Assembly: GCF_006442815.1 (NCBI RefSeq)
Contig: NZ_VFVL01000031.1
Coordinates: 1 to 64,000 of the forward strand
Direction of reading: 5' to 3'
Source of the DNA: Mesorhizobium sp. B2-4-3
GTDB lineage: Bacteria; Pseudomonadota; Alphaproteobacteria; Rhizobiales; Rhizobiaceae
Length of the DNA stretch: 64,000 nt
The position numbers and the translations under genes were made by a program. Below the pieces are notes generated by a model that did no database searches, was not told where the DNA came from, and saw nothing but the letters and a program-made list of their open reading frames with translations. Below, one piece after another: positions 9,135-17,094 of the stretch (its first letter is position 1; every line of letters begins with the position of its first letter).

Positions 9135-9929
9135 CTATCCGACCGGCTTCCAACCGCGCAGATGAGTGGGACGGTGCTCGCCACTGTCAAGCACCTTCTG
9201 CATCGCCTCCCAGGTCTTGATATTCTTGTCGACATAGGCCACGCCGACCGCCGCGGCGGCCTGCGCGTAGAGCGGTCCCTTGAGGCGCGCCAGCTCCTCC
9301 CGAGCGACCTCGCGGTACCATGGATTGCGGTCGCGGACGGCGATGTCGGTAAAGCCGGCGCGCCGCATCGCTTCGGCATAGCGCGCCGGCGAGGCCATGG
9401 CGAAGGAGAGCCCCTCGGCCGCGACATAGGCCTTCATCTGAGGCGACGGCTCGCCGTCATGCCCGATCATCCAATTCGACGCCGCAAACACCCCGCCGGG
9501 TTTCAGCACGCGAAAAATTTCGGCGAACAACGCATCCTTGTCCGGCACATGCAGCAGCGCGTCCTTGGAGAAGACGACGTCGAAGGAAGCGTCCGCAAAA
9601 GGCAGCGGCCCCGGCGGCGCCTGGACGAAGCCGACACGGTCCTCGAGGCCTCGCCTGATCGCTCCTCGCCTCGCCGTCTCGATCACCGGCCTCTCGACGT
9701 CGAAGCCGGTGGCCCGAGCCGCGCCGTGACGCGCGGCCAGATGCAGCGTGATGCCGCCGGCGCCGCAACCGACATCGAGGATCGTCTTGCCCTTGAGCGA
9801 GAGGCCTTCGACCACACGGTCGACCTCGTCCGGGCCGCCGGGCGACAGGTAGCCCTCGCCCCACAGCGCTTCGAGGAAGCGAATGGCGGTGTCGTCATAT
9901 TCCGGCTCGGCGTCAGCCGTTTCGATCAT
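9135..9929 (-). CDS. Class I SAM-dependent methyltransferase
   Basis: The 264-aa protein has motif I ILDVGCGAGGITL at about residues 50-62, an acidic FDVER motif, SFDVVFSKDALLHV and the VLKPGGVF post-III motif. The arrangement (YLSPGG near the start, SKDALLHVPDK) resembles small-molecule N-methyltransferases of the sarcosine/phosphoethanolamine group. Such an enzyme in an amine-degrading cluster could methylate an amine or transfer methyl groups in the reverse sense of the GcvT-like protein at 13600; the substrate is not known. It appears to be the first gene of the methyltransferase-regulator transcript. Confidence 0.8.
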   Translation of the reverse strand: MIETADAEPEYDDTAIRFLEALWGEGYLSPGGPDEVDRVVEGLSLKGKTILDVGCGAGGITLHLAARHGAARATGFDVERPVIETARRGAIRRGLEDRVGFVQAPPGPLPFADASFDVVFSKDALLHVPDKDALFAEIFRVLKPGGVFAASNWMIGHDGEPSPQMKAYVAAEGLSFAMASPARYAEAMRRAGFTDIAVRDRNPWYREVAREELARLKGPLYAQAAAAVGVAYVDKNIKTWEAMQKVLDSGEHRPTHLRGWKPVG

Positions 9930-10016
9930 CGGATCTTCAACCCCAAATGCCGATGTGGATCAGTCCAGAACGCAGGCAAAGTCTAGCGCATCAACGGGAA
10001 AACGCAACATCATTTG

Positions 10017-10032
10017 TTGAACATTCATTCAA
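10017..10032. promoter_or_regulatory. Putative operator of the BetI-like regulator (site 2)
   Basis: TTGAA-N6-TTCAA palindrome, the same architecture and nearly the same spacer as site 1 at 1755-1770. It lies about 90 bp upstream of the methyltransferase-regulator pair on one side and 175 bp upstream of the FAD oxidoreductase pair on the other. Confidence 0.55.
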
Positions 10033-10093
10033 TATGGCTGGACAAAAAACTGTGATCCGTGCCAAATTCGGGCAATCAGGGAACAAGACAACC

Positions 10094-10188
10094 GAGCAGT
10101 TCCAGGAAAAACGTGAAGCGGTTAGGTTCGGCGACTTCGTCGTAACTTTCCGTCCGGAATTGCGTAAAAACAAGAAGATAGGGAAACT
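10094..10188 (+). repeat. Palindromic intergenic element C, degenerate copy
   Basis: It begins with GAGCAGTTCCAGGAAAAA and ends with TCCGTCCGGAATTGCGTAAA followed by an AAGATAGGGA tail, matching the element at 30267-30371. A GGTTCGGCGACTTCGTCG insert in the middle is a variant loop, also recognisable in the split copy at 29007-29200. The upstream ORF extension of the FAD gene runs through this repeat and is therefore not coding. Confidence 0.7.
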
Positions 10189-10207
10189 GGATGGAGGTTC
10201 AGCGCGC

Positions 10208-11827
10208 ATGAAGGCATGGGACGCGATCGTCATCGGCGGCGGCCACAACGGCCTGGTCAATGCCTGCTATCTGCAGCGCGCCGGCCTGGATGTGCTGGTG
10301 GTCGAGAAGAACGACTGGGTCGGAGGCGCGGCCACCAGCCGCGAGCTGACGCCGGGCTTCCTCTATTCGAACTGCTCCTATGTCTGCTCGCTGTTCCGGC
10401 CCGAGATCATGCGCGATCTCGAGCTGCCGCGCTTCGGCCTGCAGGTGATCTCCTACGAAGGCGGCGCGGTGTTCACGCGCGACGGCGACTACCTCGCCAA
10501 CTACCGCGATCATGACGCGCATCGCCGCGAGTTCGCCCGTTTTTCGAAGCGCGATGCCGAGGCTTATGATCGCTATTCGCGCGACGTCACGAGGCAGTGC
10601 CGCTTCATCCAGCCGCTCCTGATGCGCACCGCGCCCGACCCGACCAGCTTCAAGCCGCGCGACATTGGCGAGCTGCTCTATCTCGGCAAGAAATTCGCCG
10701 GGCTTTCGGCCGAGGAGATGGCGCTGACCCTGCGCTTCTGGACGATGTCGATCTCGGACTTCCTCGACGAGTATTTCGAGACCGATGTCATCAAGGCGAA
10801 CTTCGCGCTGTCCGGCATCATCGGCACGGCGCTCGGGCCGATGTCGCCCGGCACCGCTTATGTGCTCCTTCATCATTATATGGGCGAGGTCGACGGCTCG
10901 GTCGGCGCTTGGGGCTATGCGCGTGGCGGCATGGGTGCCGTCACCAGGGCATTGGCCGCCTCCTTCAAAGCTTCAGGCGGCACCATCCGTACCGTCGCCG
11001 AGGTCGACCATGTGCTGGTGAAGAACGGCAAGGCCAAGGGCGTCGTGCTTGCCGGCGGCGAAGAGATCTACGGCAAGCTCGTCATCTCCAATGCCGACGT
11101 CAAGCGCACCTTCCTGAAGCTGGTCGAGGAAAAGGAACTGCCCGACATTTTCCTGCGCCGTGTCAGGAATTTCAAAATCCGCGGCTCGTCCGGCAAGGTC
11201 AACATCGCGCTCGATTCGCTGCCCGAATTCCCGGCTTTGCCGAAGGATTCGCCGGTCTACCGCGCCGACATGCATTTCACCGATTCCATCGAGCGTATGG
11301 AGCGCGCCTATGACGACTGGAAGGCCGGGCGCTGGTCGGCCGATCCCTTCCTCGACATGATGATCCCGACCACGCTCGACCCGACCATGGCGCCGCCCGG
11401 CAAGCATTTCATGAGCTGCTTCGTGCAATATGCGCCGCCGAAGATAAGGGGGGCGGACTGGACCGACGCCGACCGCGACGGCTTCGCCGAAAGCGTGATT
11501 GCGCAGATCGCCGAATATTCGCCCGGCTTCCGCGACCGCATAGTCCACATGGAAGTGCGCACGCCGCGCGAGATCGAGGCCGAGGTCGGCCTCACCGAAG
11601 GCAACATTTTTCAGGGCGAGCTCACCTTCGACCAGTTGCTGTTCAATCGCCCGGTGCCGGGTTACGCGCAATACCGCTCGCCGCTCAGTGGGCTCTATAT
11701 GTGCGGCTCCTCCACTCATCCCGGCGGCGGCGTCATGGGCGCGCCCGGACGCAATGCCGCCGCCGAGATCCTGCGCGATCTCGCCAAGCCGATCCTGCAT
11801 ATGAGCCCCGCCCATGACGTCATCTGA
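10208..11827 (+). CDS. FAD/NAD(P)-dependent oxidoreductase, phytoene-desaturase-like (1)
   Basis: From ATG 10208 the product is 539 aa. It begins with a Rossmann FAD motif (IVIGGGHNGLVNA) at residues 7-19 and VEKNDWVGGAATSRE, and ends with GLYMCGSSTHPGGGVMGAPG, the FAD-closing motif of the CrtI/amine oxidase superfamily. The true carotenoid desaturase operon is absent, so a role on an amine-derived intermediate is more likely. The track-level start at 9947 is rejected because it reads through repeat C. It overlaps the next homologous gene by 14 bp. Confidence 0.85.
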   Translation: MKAWDAIVIGGGHNGLVNACYLQRAGLDVLVVEKNDWVGGAATSRELTPGFLYSNCSYVCSLFRPEIMRDLELPRFGLQVISYEGGAVFTRDGDYLANYRDHDAHRREFARFSKRDAEAYDRYSRDVTRQCRFIQPLLMRTAPDPTSFKPRDIGELLYLGKKFAGLSAEEMALTLRFWTMSISDFLDEYFETDVIKANFALSGIIGTALGPMSPGTAYVLLHHYMGEVDGSVGAWGYARGGMGAVTRALAASFKASGGTIRTVAEVDHVLVKNGKAKGVVLAGGEEIYGKLVISNADVKRTFLKLVEEKELPDIFLRRVRNFKIRGSSGKVNIALDSLPEFPALPKDSPVYRADMHFTDSIERMERAYDDWKAGRWSADPFLDMMIPTTLDPTMAPPGKHFMSCFVQYAPPKIRGADWTDADRDGFAESVIAQIAEYSPGFRDRIVHMEVRTPREIEAEVGLTEGNIFQGELTFDQLLFNRPVPGYAQYRSPLSGLYMCGSSTHPGGGVMGAPGRNAAAEILRDLAKPILHMSPAHDVI

Positions 11828-13388
11828 TTTGAACTGGGACGCCATCGTCATTGGCGGCGGCCACAACGGCCTCGTCGCCGCCGCCACGCTGGCGAAGTCG
11901 GGACGCAAGGTGCTGCTGCTCGAGGCCGGCAACGAGGTCGGCGGCGCCGCGCGCACCGAGGAGTTCGCGCCGGGTTTTCGCGCTTCCGCCGTGGCGCATC
12001 TGCTCAATCGCCTGCATCCCGATGTCGTGAAAACGCTGGAGCTGGAGCGCCACGGGCTGAAGATCGACCGCGGCGATTTCGTGCCGTCGGTGGCGCTGTC
12101 GAGAGACGGTCCGCTGGTGCTGCATGGCGCCTATGGCGAGGTGTTGACCGGCGCCAGCCCTTCGGAGCAGTCCGCCTGGAAAGATCTGCGCGCGCAATTG
12201 CTGCGCTATGCCGGCGTGCTGAAGCCTTTCCTGTCGCGCCGGCCGCCGGACCTCGGCAACATGTCGCTCGCGGAAATGACCGGCCTCGGCCAGACCGCGC
12301 TGGCGCTGAAGCGCCTCGGCAAGGAAGACATGCGCGACTTCCTGCGCGTGCTTTTGATGAATGTCTACGATCTGCTCAACGAGCAGCTGTCGGACGATCG
12401 GCTGAAGGGCCTGCTTGCCTTCGACGCGACGCTGGGCTCGCATCTCGGACCGCGCTCGCCGACCTCGCTGCTCGGCCTTTACTATAGGCTGGCCGGCGAG
12501 ATCGGCGGCCTCGCCGGTGCGCAGATGCAGCCCAAGGGCGGCATGGGCGCGGTCGTCGCCGCCATCCGCGCGGCGGCGGAAACCGCGGGCGTTTCGATCC
12601 GTCCGGCTTCGCCGGTCGCCAAGGTCATCGTCGAGAGGGGCCGCGCCGTCGGCGTCGTCACGCAGGGCGGCGAGACTTTGCGGGCGAAGACCGTGGTCTC
12701 GGCCATCAATCCCGCAACGACGATCCTCGATCTGGTCGGCCCGCGCGGGGTCGACACCGGCTACGTGCGCAAGGTGAAGAACATCCGCATGAAGGGCGAC
12801 GCGGCCAAGCTCCATCTGGCGCTCGACCGGCCGCCGCAATTTTCAGGCGTCGACGCCGCCGGCCACAAGGGCCGCCTTGTCATCGCGCCTTCGCCCGATC
12901 ATGTCGAGCGTGCCTTCAACCCGTCGAAATATGGCGAGTTCTCGCCCGAGCCGGTGATGGAGATCACGCTGCCCAGCCTCGCCGATCCATCGCTCGCACC
13001 GTCCGGCGCCTGCGTGTTGTCGGCCGTGGTGCAATACGCGCCCTATGCGCTGAAAGAGGGCTGGGCCGCCGGCAAGCCGCAATTCCTCAAGGCGATCATG
13101 GCGCAGCTCGAAACCTATGCGCCCGGCATCGGCGCGACGGTGCGCCATGCCGAGTTGCTGACCCCGGCCGACATCGAGGCGCGCTACCGTATGCCCGGCG
13201 GCCATTGGCACCATGGCGAATTGCAGGCCGACCAGATGCTGATGTCGCGGCCGGTCTCCGGCTGGTCGGGCTACCACACGCCGCTCGAAGGGCTGTTCCT
13301 TGCCGGCGCCGGCTCGCATCCGGGCGGCGGCATCTCCGGCGCGCCAGGCCTCAACGCCGCGCGCCGCATCATCGCGATGAGGGCATGA
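11814..13388 (+). CDS. FAD/NAD(P)-dependent oxidoreductase, phytoene-desaturase-like (2)
   Basis: This 524-aa protein is a paralogue of the upstream enzyme. It has the same IVIGGGHNGLVAA motif near residue 11 and the C-terminal GLFLAGAGSHPGGGISGAPG motif. The 14-bp overlap with the first gene suggests coupled translation and possibly a heteromeric enzyme. Tandem CrtI-like oxidoreductases next to a GcvT-like gene suggest oxidation of a methylated amine with transfer of the one-carbon unit, but no substrate is established. Confidence 0.85.
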   Translation: MTSSDLNWDAIVIGGGHNGLVAAATLAKSGRKVLLLEAGNEVGGAARTEEFAPGFRASAVAHLLNRLHPDVVKTLELERHGLKIDRGDFVPSVALSRDGPLVLHGAYGEVLTGASPSEQSAWKDLRAQLLRYAGVLKPFLSRRPPDLGNMSLAEMTGLGQTALALKRLGKEDMRDFLRVLLMNVYDLLNEQLSDDRLKGLLAFDATLGSHLGPRSPTSLLGLYYRLAGEIGGLAGAQMQPKGGMGAVVAAIRAAAETAGVSIRPASPVAKVIVERGRAVGVVTQGGETLRAKTVVSAINPATTILDLVGPRGVDTGYVRKVKNIRMKGDAAKLHLALDRPPQFSGVDAAGHKGRLVIAPSPDHVERAFNPSKYGEFSPEPVMEITLPSLADPSLAPSGACVLSAVVQYAPYALKEGWAAGKPQFLKAIMAQLETYAPGIGATVRHAELLTPADIEARYRMPGGHWHHGELQADQMLMSRPVSGWSGYHTPLEGLFLAGAGSHPGGGISGAPGLNAARRIIAMRA

Positions 13389-13426
13389 GGATGATCTTAC
13401 AATTCACCAATGCTGCGCTCTACGGC

Positions 13427-13590
13427 GCCCTCCTCTGCCCTACCGGCCATCTCCCCCACGAGGGGGGAGATCAGCTGTACGCACGCCCGGCTCACCTCTT
13501 GCAACGTTGGCGATTGGCGAAAGCCGGGGCGACGGCCAATCTCCCCCCTTGTGGGGGAGATGTCCGGCAGGACAGAGGGGGGCGCGAAGG
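13427..13590. repeat. Palindromic intergenic element D, copy 2
   Basis: Inverted arms 13427-13479 and 13534-13590 match those of the element at 69-242, including CTCCCCC/GGGGGAG and the GTCCGGCAGGACAGAGG core. The right arm ends GGGCGCGAAGG, 9 bp before the start codon of the GcvT-like gene, so the element supplies that gene's ribosome site. Confidence 0.8.
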
Positions 13591-13599
13591 AACGCCGTC

Positions 13600-14838
13600 A
13601 TGAACCATCATCCATCCATCAAGCGGTCAACCGACACTCGTATAGCCGCCCAATCCCATTTCCGCACGCTGCGGCTCGGCACGCCGTTCCAGCCGCGCAT
13701 CGACGCGCTGGGCCTGAAGCAGGACTGGTACAGCTGGGCCGGCTACCGCGCCCCGCATTCGCTGTGGGACGAGGAGCTGGAATATTTCGCCATCCGCAGC
13801 CAGGCAGCACTCTTCGACATCTCGCCGATGACCAAATACCGGATCGAAGGTCCGGACGCCGAAGCCTATCTCGACCGCGTCACCTTGCGCGACGTGACCA
13901 GGCTGAAGCCCGGCCGCGTCCACTACACCGCCTGGTGCGACGACGAAGGTTTCGTGCTCGACGACGGCACCTTGTTCAGGCTCTCGCCGACACGCTTCCG
14001 GCTGTGCTCGCAGGAGCGGCATCTACCCTGGCTGCTGGATAGTGTCATCGGCTATGACGTAAGCGTCGAGGAAGAGACCGAGGCGGTCGCCGGACTCGCG
14101 CTGCAGGGCCCGACATCCTTCGCCATCCTGCGCGACGCGGGCTTTGCCGGTGTCGAGCGGCTGAAGGTCTTCGACCTCGCCGAATTCGCGCATGACGGCG
14201 CTACTGTGACCATCTCGCGCACCGGCTTCACCGGCGATCTCGGCTACGAGCTGTTCGTGCCGGCGGACAAGGCGCTGAGCCTGTGGGACCGGCTGATGGC
14301 GGCAGGCGAGCTGCGCGGCATCCGCGCCATCGGCTATACGGCGCTGAACCGCGCTCGCCTCGAAGCGGGGCTGATCGTCGCCAATGCCGACTTCACAGCT
14401 GCCGAGCACGCCATCCGCACGGACCGCCTTCGTATGCCGGACGAGATCGGCCTCGGCTTCATGATCGACCCGGATAAGGGACACTTCAACGGTCGCCGTG
14501 CCATCCTGGAAGCGCGTGCAAAAAAGAAGCTTCGCCACGTGCTGGTCGGGCTGGAGATCGAAGGCAACATTCCGGCCGAGCATGCCATCGTCTACTACCG
14601 CAAAAGCCAAGAGGTCGGGCTGGTGAGCGCGGCGATGTGGTCGCCCATGGCCAAGCGCAATATCGCGCTCGCCTCGCTGCAGCGGCCTTATGGCGATACC
14701 ATCGTCGACGACCTCTGGGTCGAGATTTACGCCATGCGCGAGTTGCAGTACCAGAAGCTGATGAAGAAGGCGAAGGTGGTGCAGCGGCCCTTCATCAAGC
14801 TCGACCGCCGCACCGCCAACCCGCCGGCGGACTTTTGA
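13600..14838 (+). CDS. Aminomethyltransferase (GcvT/DmdA-like) family protein
   Basis: The 412-aa product has the GcvT fold: QAALFDISPMTKYRIEGPDA near the N terminus, FVLDDGTLFRL with the conserved aspartate pair, GLALQGP and GLGYE-like SRTGFTGDLGYELFVP. A C-terminal barrel domain follows (GLGFMIDPDKGHFNGR, then VGLVSAAMWSPMAKRNIALA). These proteins move one-carbon units from N- or S-methyl compounds to tetrahydrofolate. The start at 13600 is preceded by GCGAAGG from repeat D; the longer frame from 13507 is encoded by the repeat and is rejected. It probably works with the two FAD enzymes upstream. Confidence 0.85.
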   Translation: MNHHPSIKRSTDTRIAAQSHFRTLRLGTPFQPRIDALGLKQDWYSWAGYRAPHSLWDEELEYFAIRSQAALFDISPMTKYRIEGPDAEAYLDRVTLRDVTRLKPGRVHYTAWCDDEGFVLDDGTLFRLSPTRFRLCSQERHLPWLLDSVIGYDVSVEEETEAVAGLALQGPTSFAILRDAGFAGVERLKVFDLAEFAHDGATVTISRTGFTGDLGYELFVPADKALSLWDRLMAAGELRGIRAIGYTALNRARLEAGLIVANADFTAAEHAIRTDRLRMPDEIGLGFMIDPDKGHFNGRRAILEARAKKKLRHVLVGLEIEGNIPAEHAIVYYRKSQEVGLVSAAMWSPMAKRNIALASLQRPYGDTIVDDLWVEIYAMRELQYQKLMKKAKVVQRPFIKLDRRTANPPADF

Positions 14839-14840
14839 CC

Positions 14841-15098
14841 ATGGCAAGCGAAGCGGAGAAGCTGGAAGCCGAAGCGGAGGCCGCCGAGCAGTGGCAGCTG
14901 GTCAACACGCCGCTCGGCGAGATGTGGTCCGGCCGCACCCGCTACGCAGCGGCGATGTATTTCTTCAAGCGCGACGAGATGAGCGCAGAGACGCTGGAGG
15001 TCTACCGCATCTGCGCCCGGCTCGACGCGGAAAATCCCTTGCCGATCATCCGCGACCGCGGCGTCGGCAAGGACTGGCTGAAGCGCATGGGCGTTTAG
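14841..15098 (+). CDS. Conserved small protein of unknown function
   Basis: An 85-aa acidic, soluble protein starting 2 bp after the GcvT-like stop. The first 20 residues are a charged helix rich in E and A, followed by WQLVNTPLGEMWSGRTRYAAAMYFF and a C-terminal GVGKDWLKRMGV. The composition and tight coupling argue for a real subunit or accessory factor of the neighbouring enzyme. I do not recognise the family and assign no function. Confidence 0.75.
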   Translation: MASEAEKLEAEAEAAEQWQLVNTPLGEMWSGRTRYAAAMYFFKRDEMSAETLEVYRICARLDAENPLPIIRDRGVGKDWLKRMGV

Positions 15099-15146
15099 GC
15101 AGCCCGTACGCGGATGGCGGCACCGCGAGAGGCGGTGCCGCGCGAT

Positions 15147-15427
15147 CGTCATTCCAGGGCGGAGCAAGGAGCGAAGCGACGCGCGCAGACCCTGGAATCC
15201 ATGCCGTTACGCCGAAGCGGCACGGCGTTTCAGAGTTCTGCACCGTTAGCATCCTACGCAACGGTCACGGCATGGATTCTAGAGCATGATGCCGAAAAGT
15301 GTGGAGCGGTTTTCGGACGACATCATGCTCTATCTCTTTGATTTAGAGCCGGATTCAGATTTCAGGTCGACTCGACCTGAAATCATCCGGCTCTAGGTCT
15401 ACGCTTCGCTCCGCCCTAGAATGACGA
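15147..15427. repeat. Long palindromic element A, copy 1, split by element B
   Basis: The left arm starts CGTCATTCCAGGGCGGAGC and continues to GGAATCCATGCCGTTAC. The right arm is its inverse, GTCACGGCATGGATTC and, after an interruption, CTTCGCTCCGCCCTAGAATGACG. The 118-bp element B at 15279-15396 sits inside the right arm. An uninterrupted copy is at 37256-37443. This accounts for most of the 390-bp gene-free stretch 15099-15488. Confidence 0.8.
15279..15396 (+). repeat. 118-bp CTAG-bounded element B, copy 1
   Basis: The unit starts CTAGAGCATGATGCCG and ends ATCCGGCTCTAG. It folds into two hairpins: AGAGCATGATG with CATCATGCTCT, then GAGCCGGAT with ATCCGGCTC around a TTTCAGGTCGA inner stem. 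The copy at 29042-29159 has the same length and differs at three positions. Ends CTAGAGC/GCTCTAG are terminal inverted repeats. Confidence 0.85.
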
Positions 15428-15488
15428 AGTTGAGAGCGTTCTGCCTCCAATCCCCGAGCGTCCAGGATTGTCCCTTCACACGGATGGC

Positions 15489-16559
15489 TTATCCGATCGT
15501 CCTTTCCAGCACGCTCAACCAATTCCGATAAGCGATCTTCTCGATCAGCGCGCGCCCGAAACCGCGCGCGGCGAGGGCGTCGATGAGCTTCGGCAAGCCG
15601 GCGACGTCGCCGATAGGGGCCGGTATCATGGCGCCGTCGAAATCGGAGCCGAGCCCGACGCCGTCTTCACCCAGCGCCTGTAAGAGCGAGTCGATATGGC
15701 GCACCATGATGTCGATACTAGTGTCGGCATTCATGCGGCCGTCTTCGCGCAGGAAGCCGGTGGCGAAATTCAAGCCCACCATGCCGCCGGACTCTCGGAT
15801 CGCGCCGAGCTGCCAGTCGGTCAGGTTGCGCGAATGGCCGCAGATCGCATGCACGTTGGAATGGGTGGCCACCAGCGGTGCGTCGCTCAGCGCCGCGACA
15901 TCGCGAAAACCCTTCTCGTTGAGATGCGAGAGGTCGATCATGATCCTGAGCTGGTTGCAGGCTTTGACTAGCGCCTTGCCGGCGTCGGTGAGGCCAGGCC
16001 CGGTGTCGGGCGAGGACGGAAAGCGGAACGGCACGCCATTGCCGAAGGCGTTGGGGCGGCTCCAGACGATGCCCAGCGAGCGCAGGCCTGCGGCGTGAAG
16101 CACGTCGAGCATGGCAAGCCCGGGGTCGATCGCCTCGACACCCTCGATATGGAAGACGGCGGCGATCGAGCCCTTGGCCATCGCGTTGCGCACATCGCCA
16201 GCGCTGCGGCAGACGGTCAGCGCGCCGGCGCGCTCCAGCCGAAACAGGATCGAGGCCATGCCGATGGTCGAGGTGATCGCCTCGGCCTGCGGCAGCTCCG
16301 GCGGCAGCGGCTCGTTGTCGCTCGGCGCCGGCGGCACCGCGCTGCGCTTCGACTTCTCGACCGGTGGCGGAAAGATAGCGAACATGCCGCCGGCAAAGCC
16401 TCCCTTCCTGGCGCGCGGCAGGTCGATATGGCCGCTCGGCGTCCCCTCGATGAACAGCTTTTCGACGTCGGCTTCCTTCGACTGGTAGAGCCGAAGCAGC
16501 GTGTCGTTATGTCCGTCGAAAACGGGGATCAGGTCGGTATCGGTCATCGGGGAAGCCAT
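15489..16559 (-). CDS. Membrane dipeptidase, peptidase family M19
   Basis: This 356-aa zinc hydrolase has FDGHNDTLLR near residue 14 (first metal ligands H and D), FHIEGVEA for the bridging glutamate, VATHSNVHAICGHSRN for the histidines and GLGSDFDGA for the active-site aspartate. Family members cleave dipeptides, including D-amino-acid peptides, or act as amidohydrolases on related compounds. No signal peptide is visible, so a cytoplasmic location is likely. It is separate from the upstream cluster, from which it is divided by nested repeats. Confidence 0.9.
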   Translation of the reverse strand: MASPMTDTDLIPVFDGHNDTLLRLYQSKEADVEKLFIEGTPSGHIDLPRARKGGFAGGMFAIFPPPVEKSKRSAVPPAPSDNEPLPPELPQAEAITSTIGMASILFRLERAGALTVCRSAGDVRNAMAKGSIAAVFHIEGVEAIDPGLAMLDVLHAAGLRSLGIVWSRPNAFGNGVPFRFPSSPDTGPGLTDAGKALVKACNQLRIMIDLSHLNEKGFRDVAALSDAPLVATHSNVHAICGHSRNLTDWQLGAIRESGGMVGLNFATGFLREDGRMNADTSIDIMVRHIDSLLQALGEDGVGLGSDFDGAMIPAPIGDVAGLPKLIDALAARGFGRALIEKIAYRNWLSVLERTIG

Positions 16560-16653
16560 TCAAATCGGGGACAGGCGGGACGACAGGTTTCGTCCGGGCG
16601 AACCGTCAACTTAGGCAAGATGGCCGGACCGTGCAAATGCCAGCGCTGCTCTT

Positions 16654-16786
16654 TTCCTTATCCCCTGCGGGAACTGAGGAACTGGGAATTGAGGAATTGA
16701 AGAAGCGACGTCACGTCGGGCGGTTGAGCTTTTTTCTAAAATTCCCCAGTTCTTCAATTCCTCAGTTCCCACAGGGGGAGAAGGGA
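16654..16786. repeat. Palindromic element E between dipeptidase and acetyltransferase genes
   Basis: The left arm carries GGGAACTGAGGAACTGGG and GAATTGAGGAATTGAAGAA. The right arm carries the inverse, TTCTTCAATTCCTCAGTTCCC, followed by GGGGGAGAAGGGA. The central loop is about 40 bp. Only one copy is seen in the window. Confidence 0.65.
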
Positions 16787-16794
16787 ACGCCGCG

Positions 16795-17094
16795 CTACTG
16801 CTTCAGCACATCGGCCCATTCCGGGTGACGGCGGAACTGCGCGTTGGCGAAGGGACAGAGCGGGATGATCTTCTTGCCGGCCGCGCGTGCGTCCTCGACC
16901 GCGCGGCTGACGAGCCGAAGCCCGGCGCCCTGGCCGCGAAAGACATCCGGCACCTCGGTGTGGTCGATGATGAGCTGGTGCTCACCGATCTTGGTGAAGG
17001 TCATCTCGGCCTCGGCGCCGCCGGGGCCGCGCAGCACGTAACGCCCCTTGGAGCCGCGGTCCTCCAGTTCGATCTCGGGCAGTTGGTCAGCCAT
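16795..17094 (-). CDS. GNAT-like N-acetyltransferase (small, YjdJ/Gtn type)
   Basis: The 99-aa protein matches the one-domain GNAT group: MTFTKIGEHQLIIDHTEVPDVFRGQGAGLRLV holds the acetyl-CoA pyrophosphate loop (RGQGAG) and IIPLCPFANAQFRRHPEW is the C-terminal signature. The longer frame from 17199 reads antisense of the hydrolase gene and is rejected. The start at 17094 overlaps the hydrolase gene by 8 bp, so the three genes from 18658 to 16795 form one operon. Substrate is unknown. Confidence 0.85.
   Translation of the reverse strand: MADQLPEIELEDRGSKGRYVLRGPGGAEAEMTFTKIGEHQLIIDHTEVPDVFRGQGAGLRLVSRAVEDARAAGKKIIPLCPFANAQFRRHPEWADVLKQ

Noticed and set aside
10208..13388. Carotenoid biosynthesis operon (phytoene-desaturase-like genes)
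   Set aside because: No phytoene synthase, GGPP synthase or cyclase nearby; the neighbours are amine catabolic genes.
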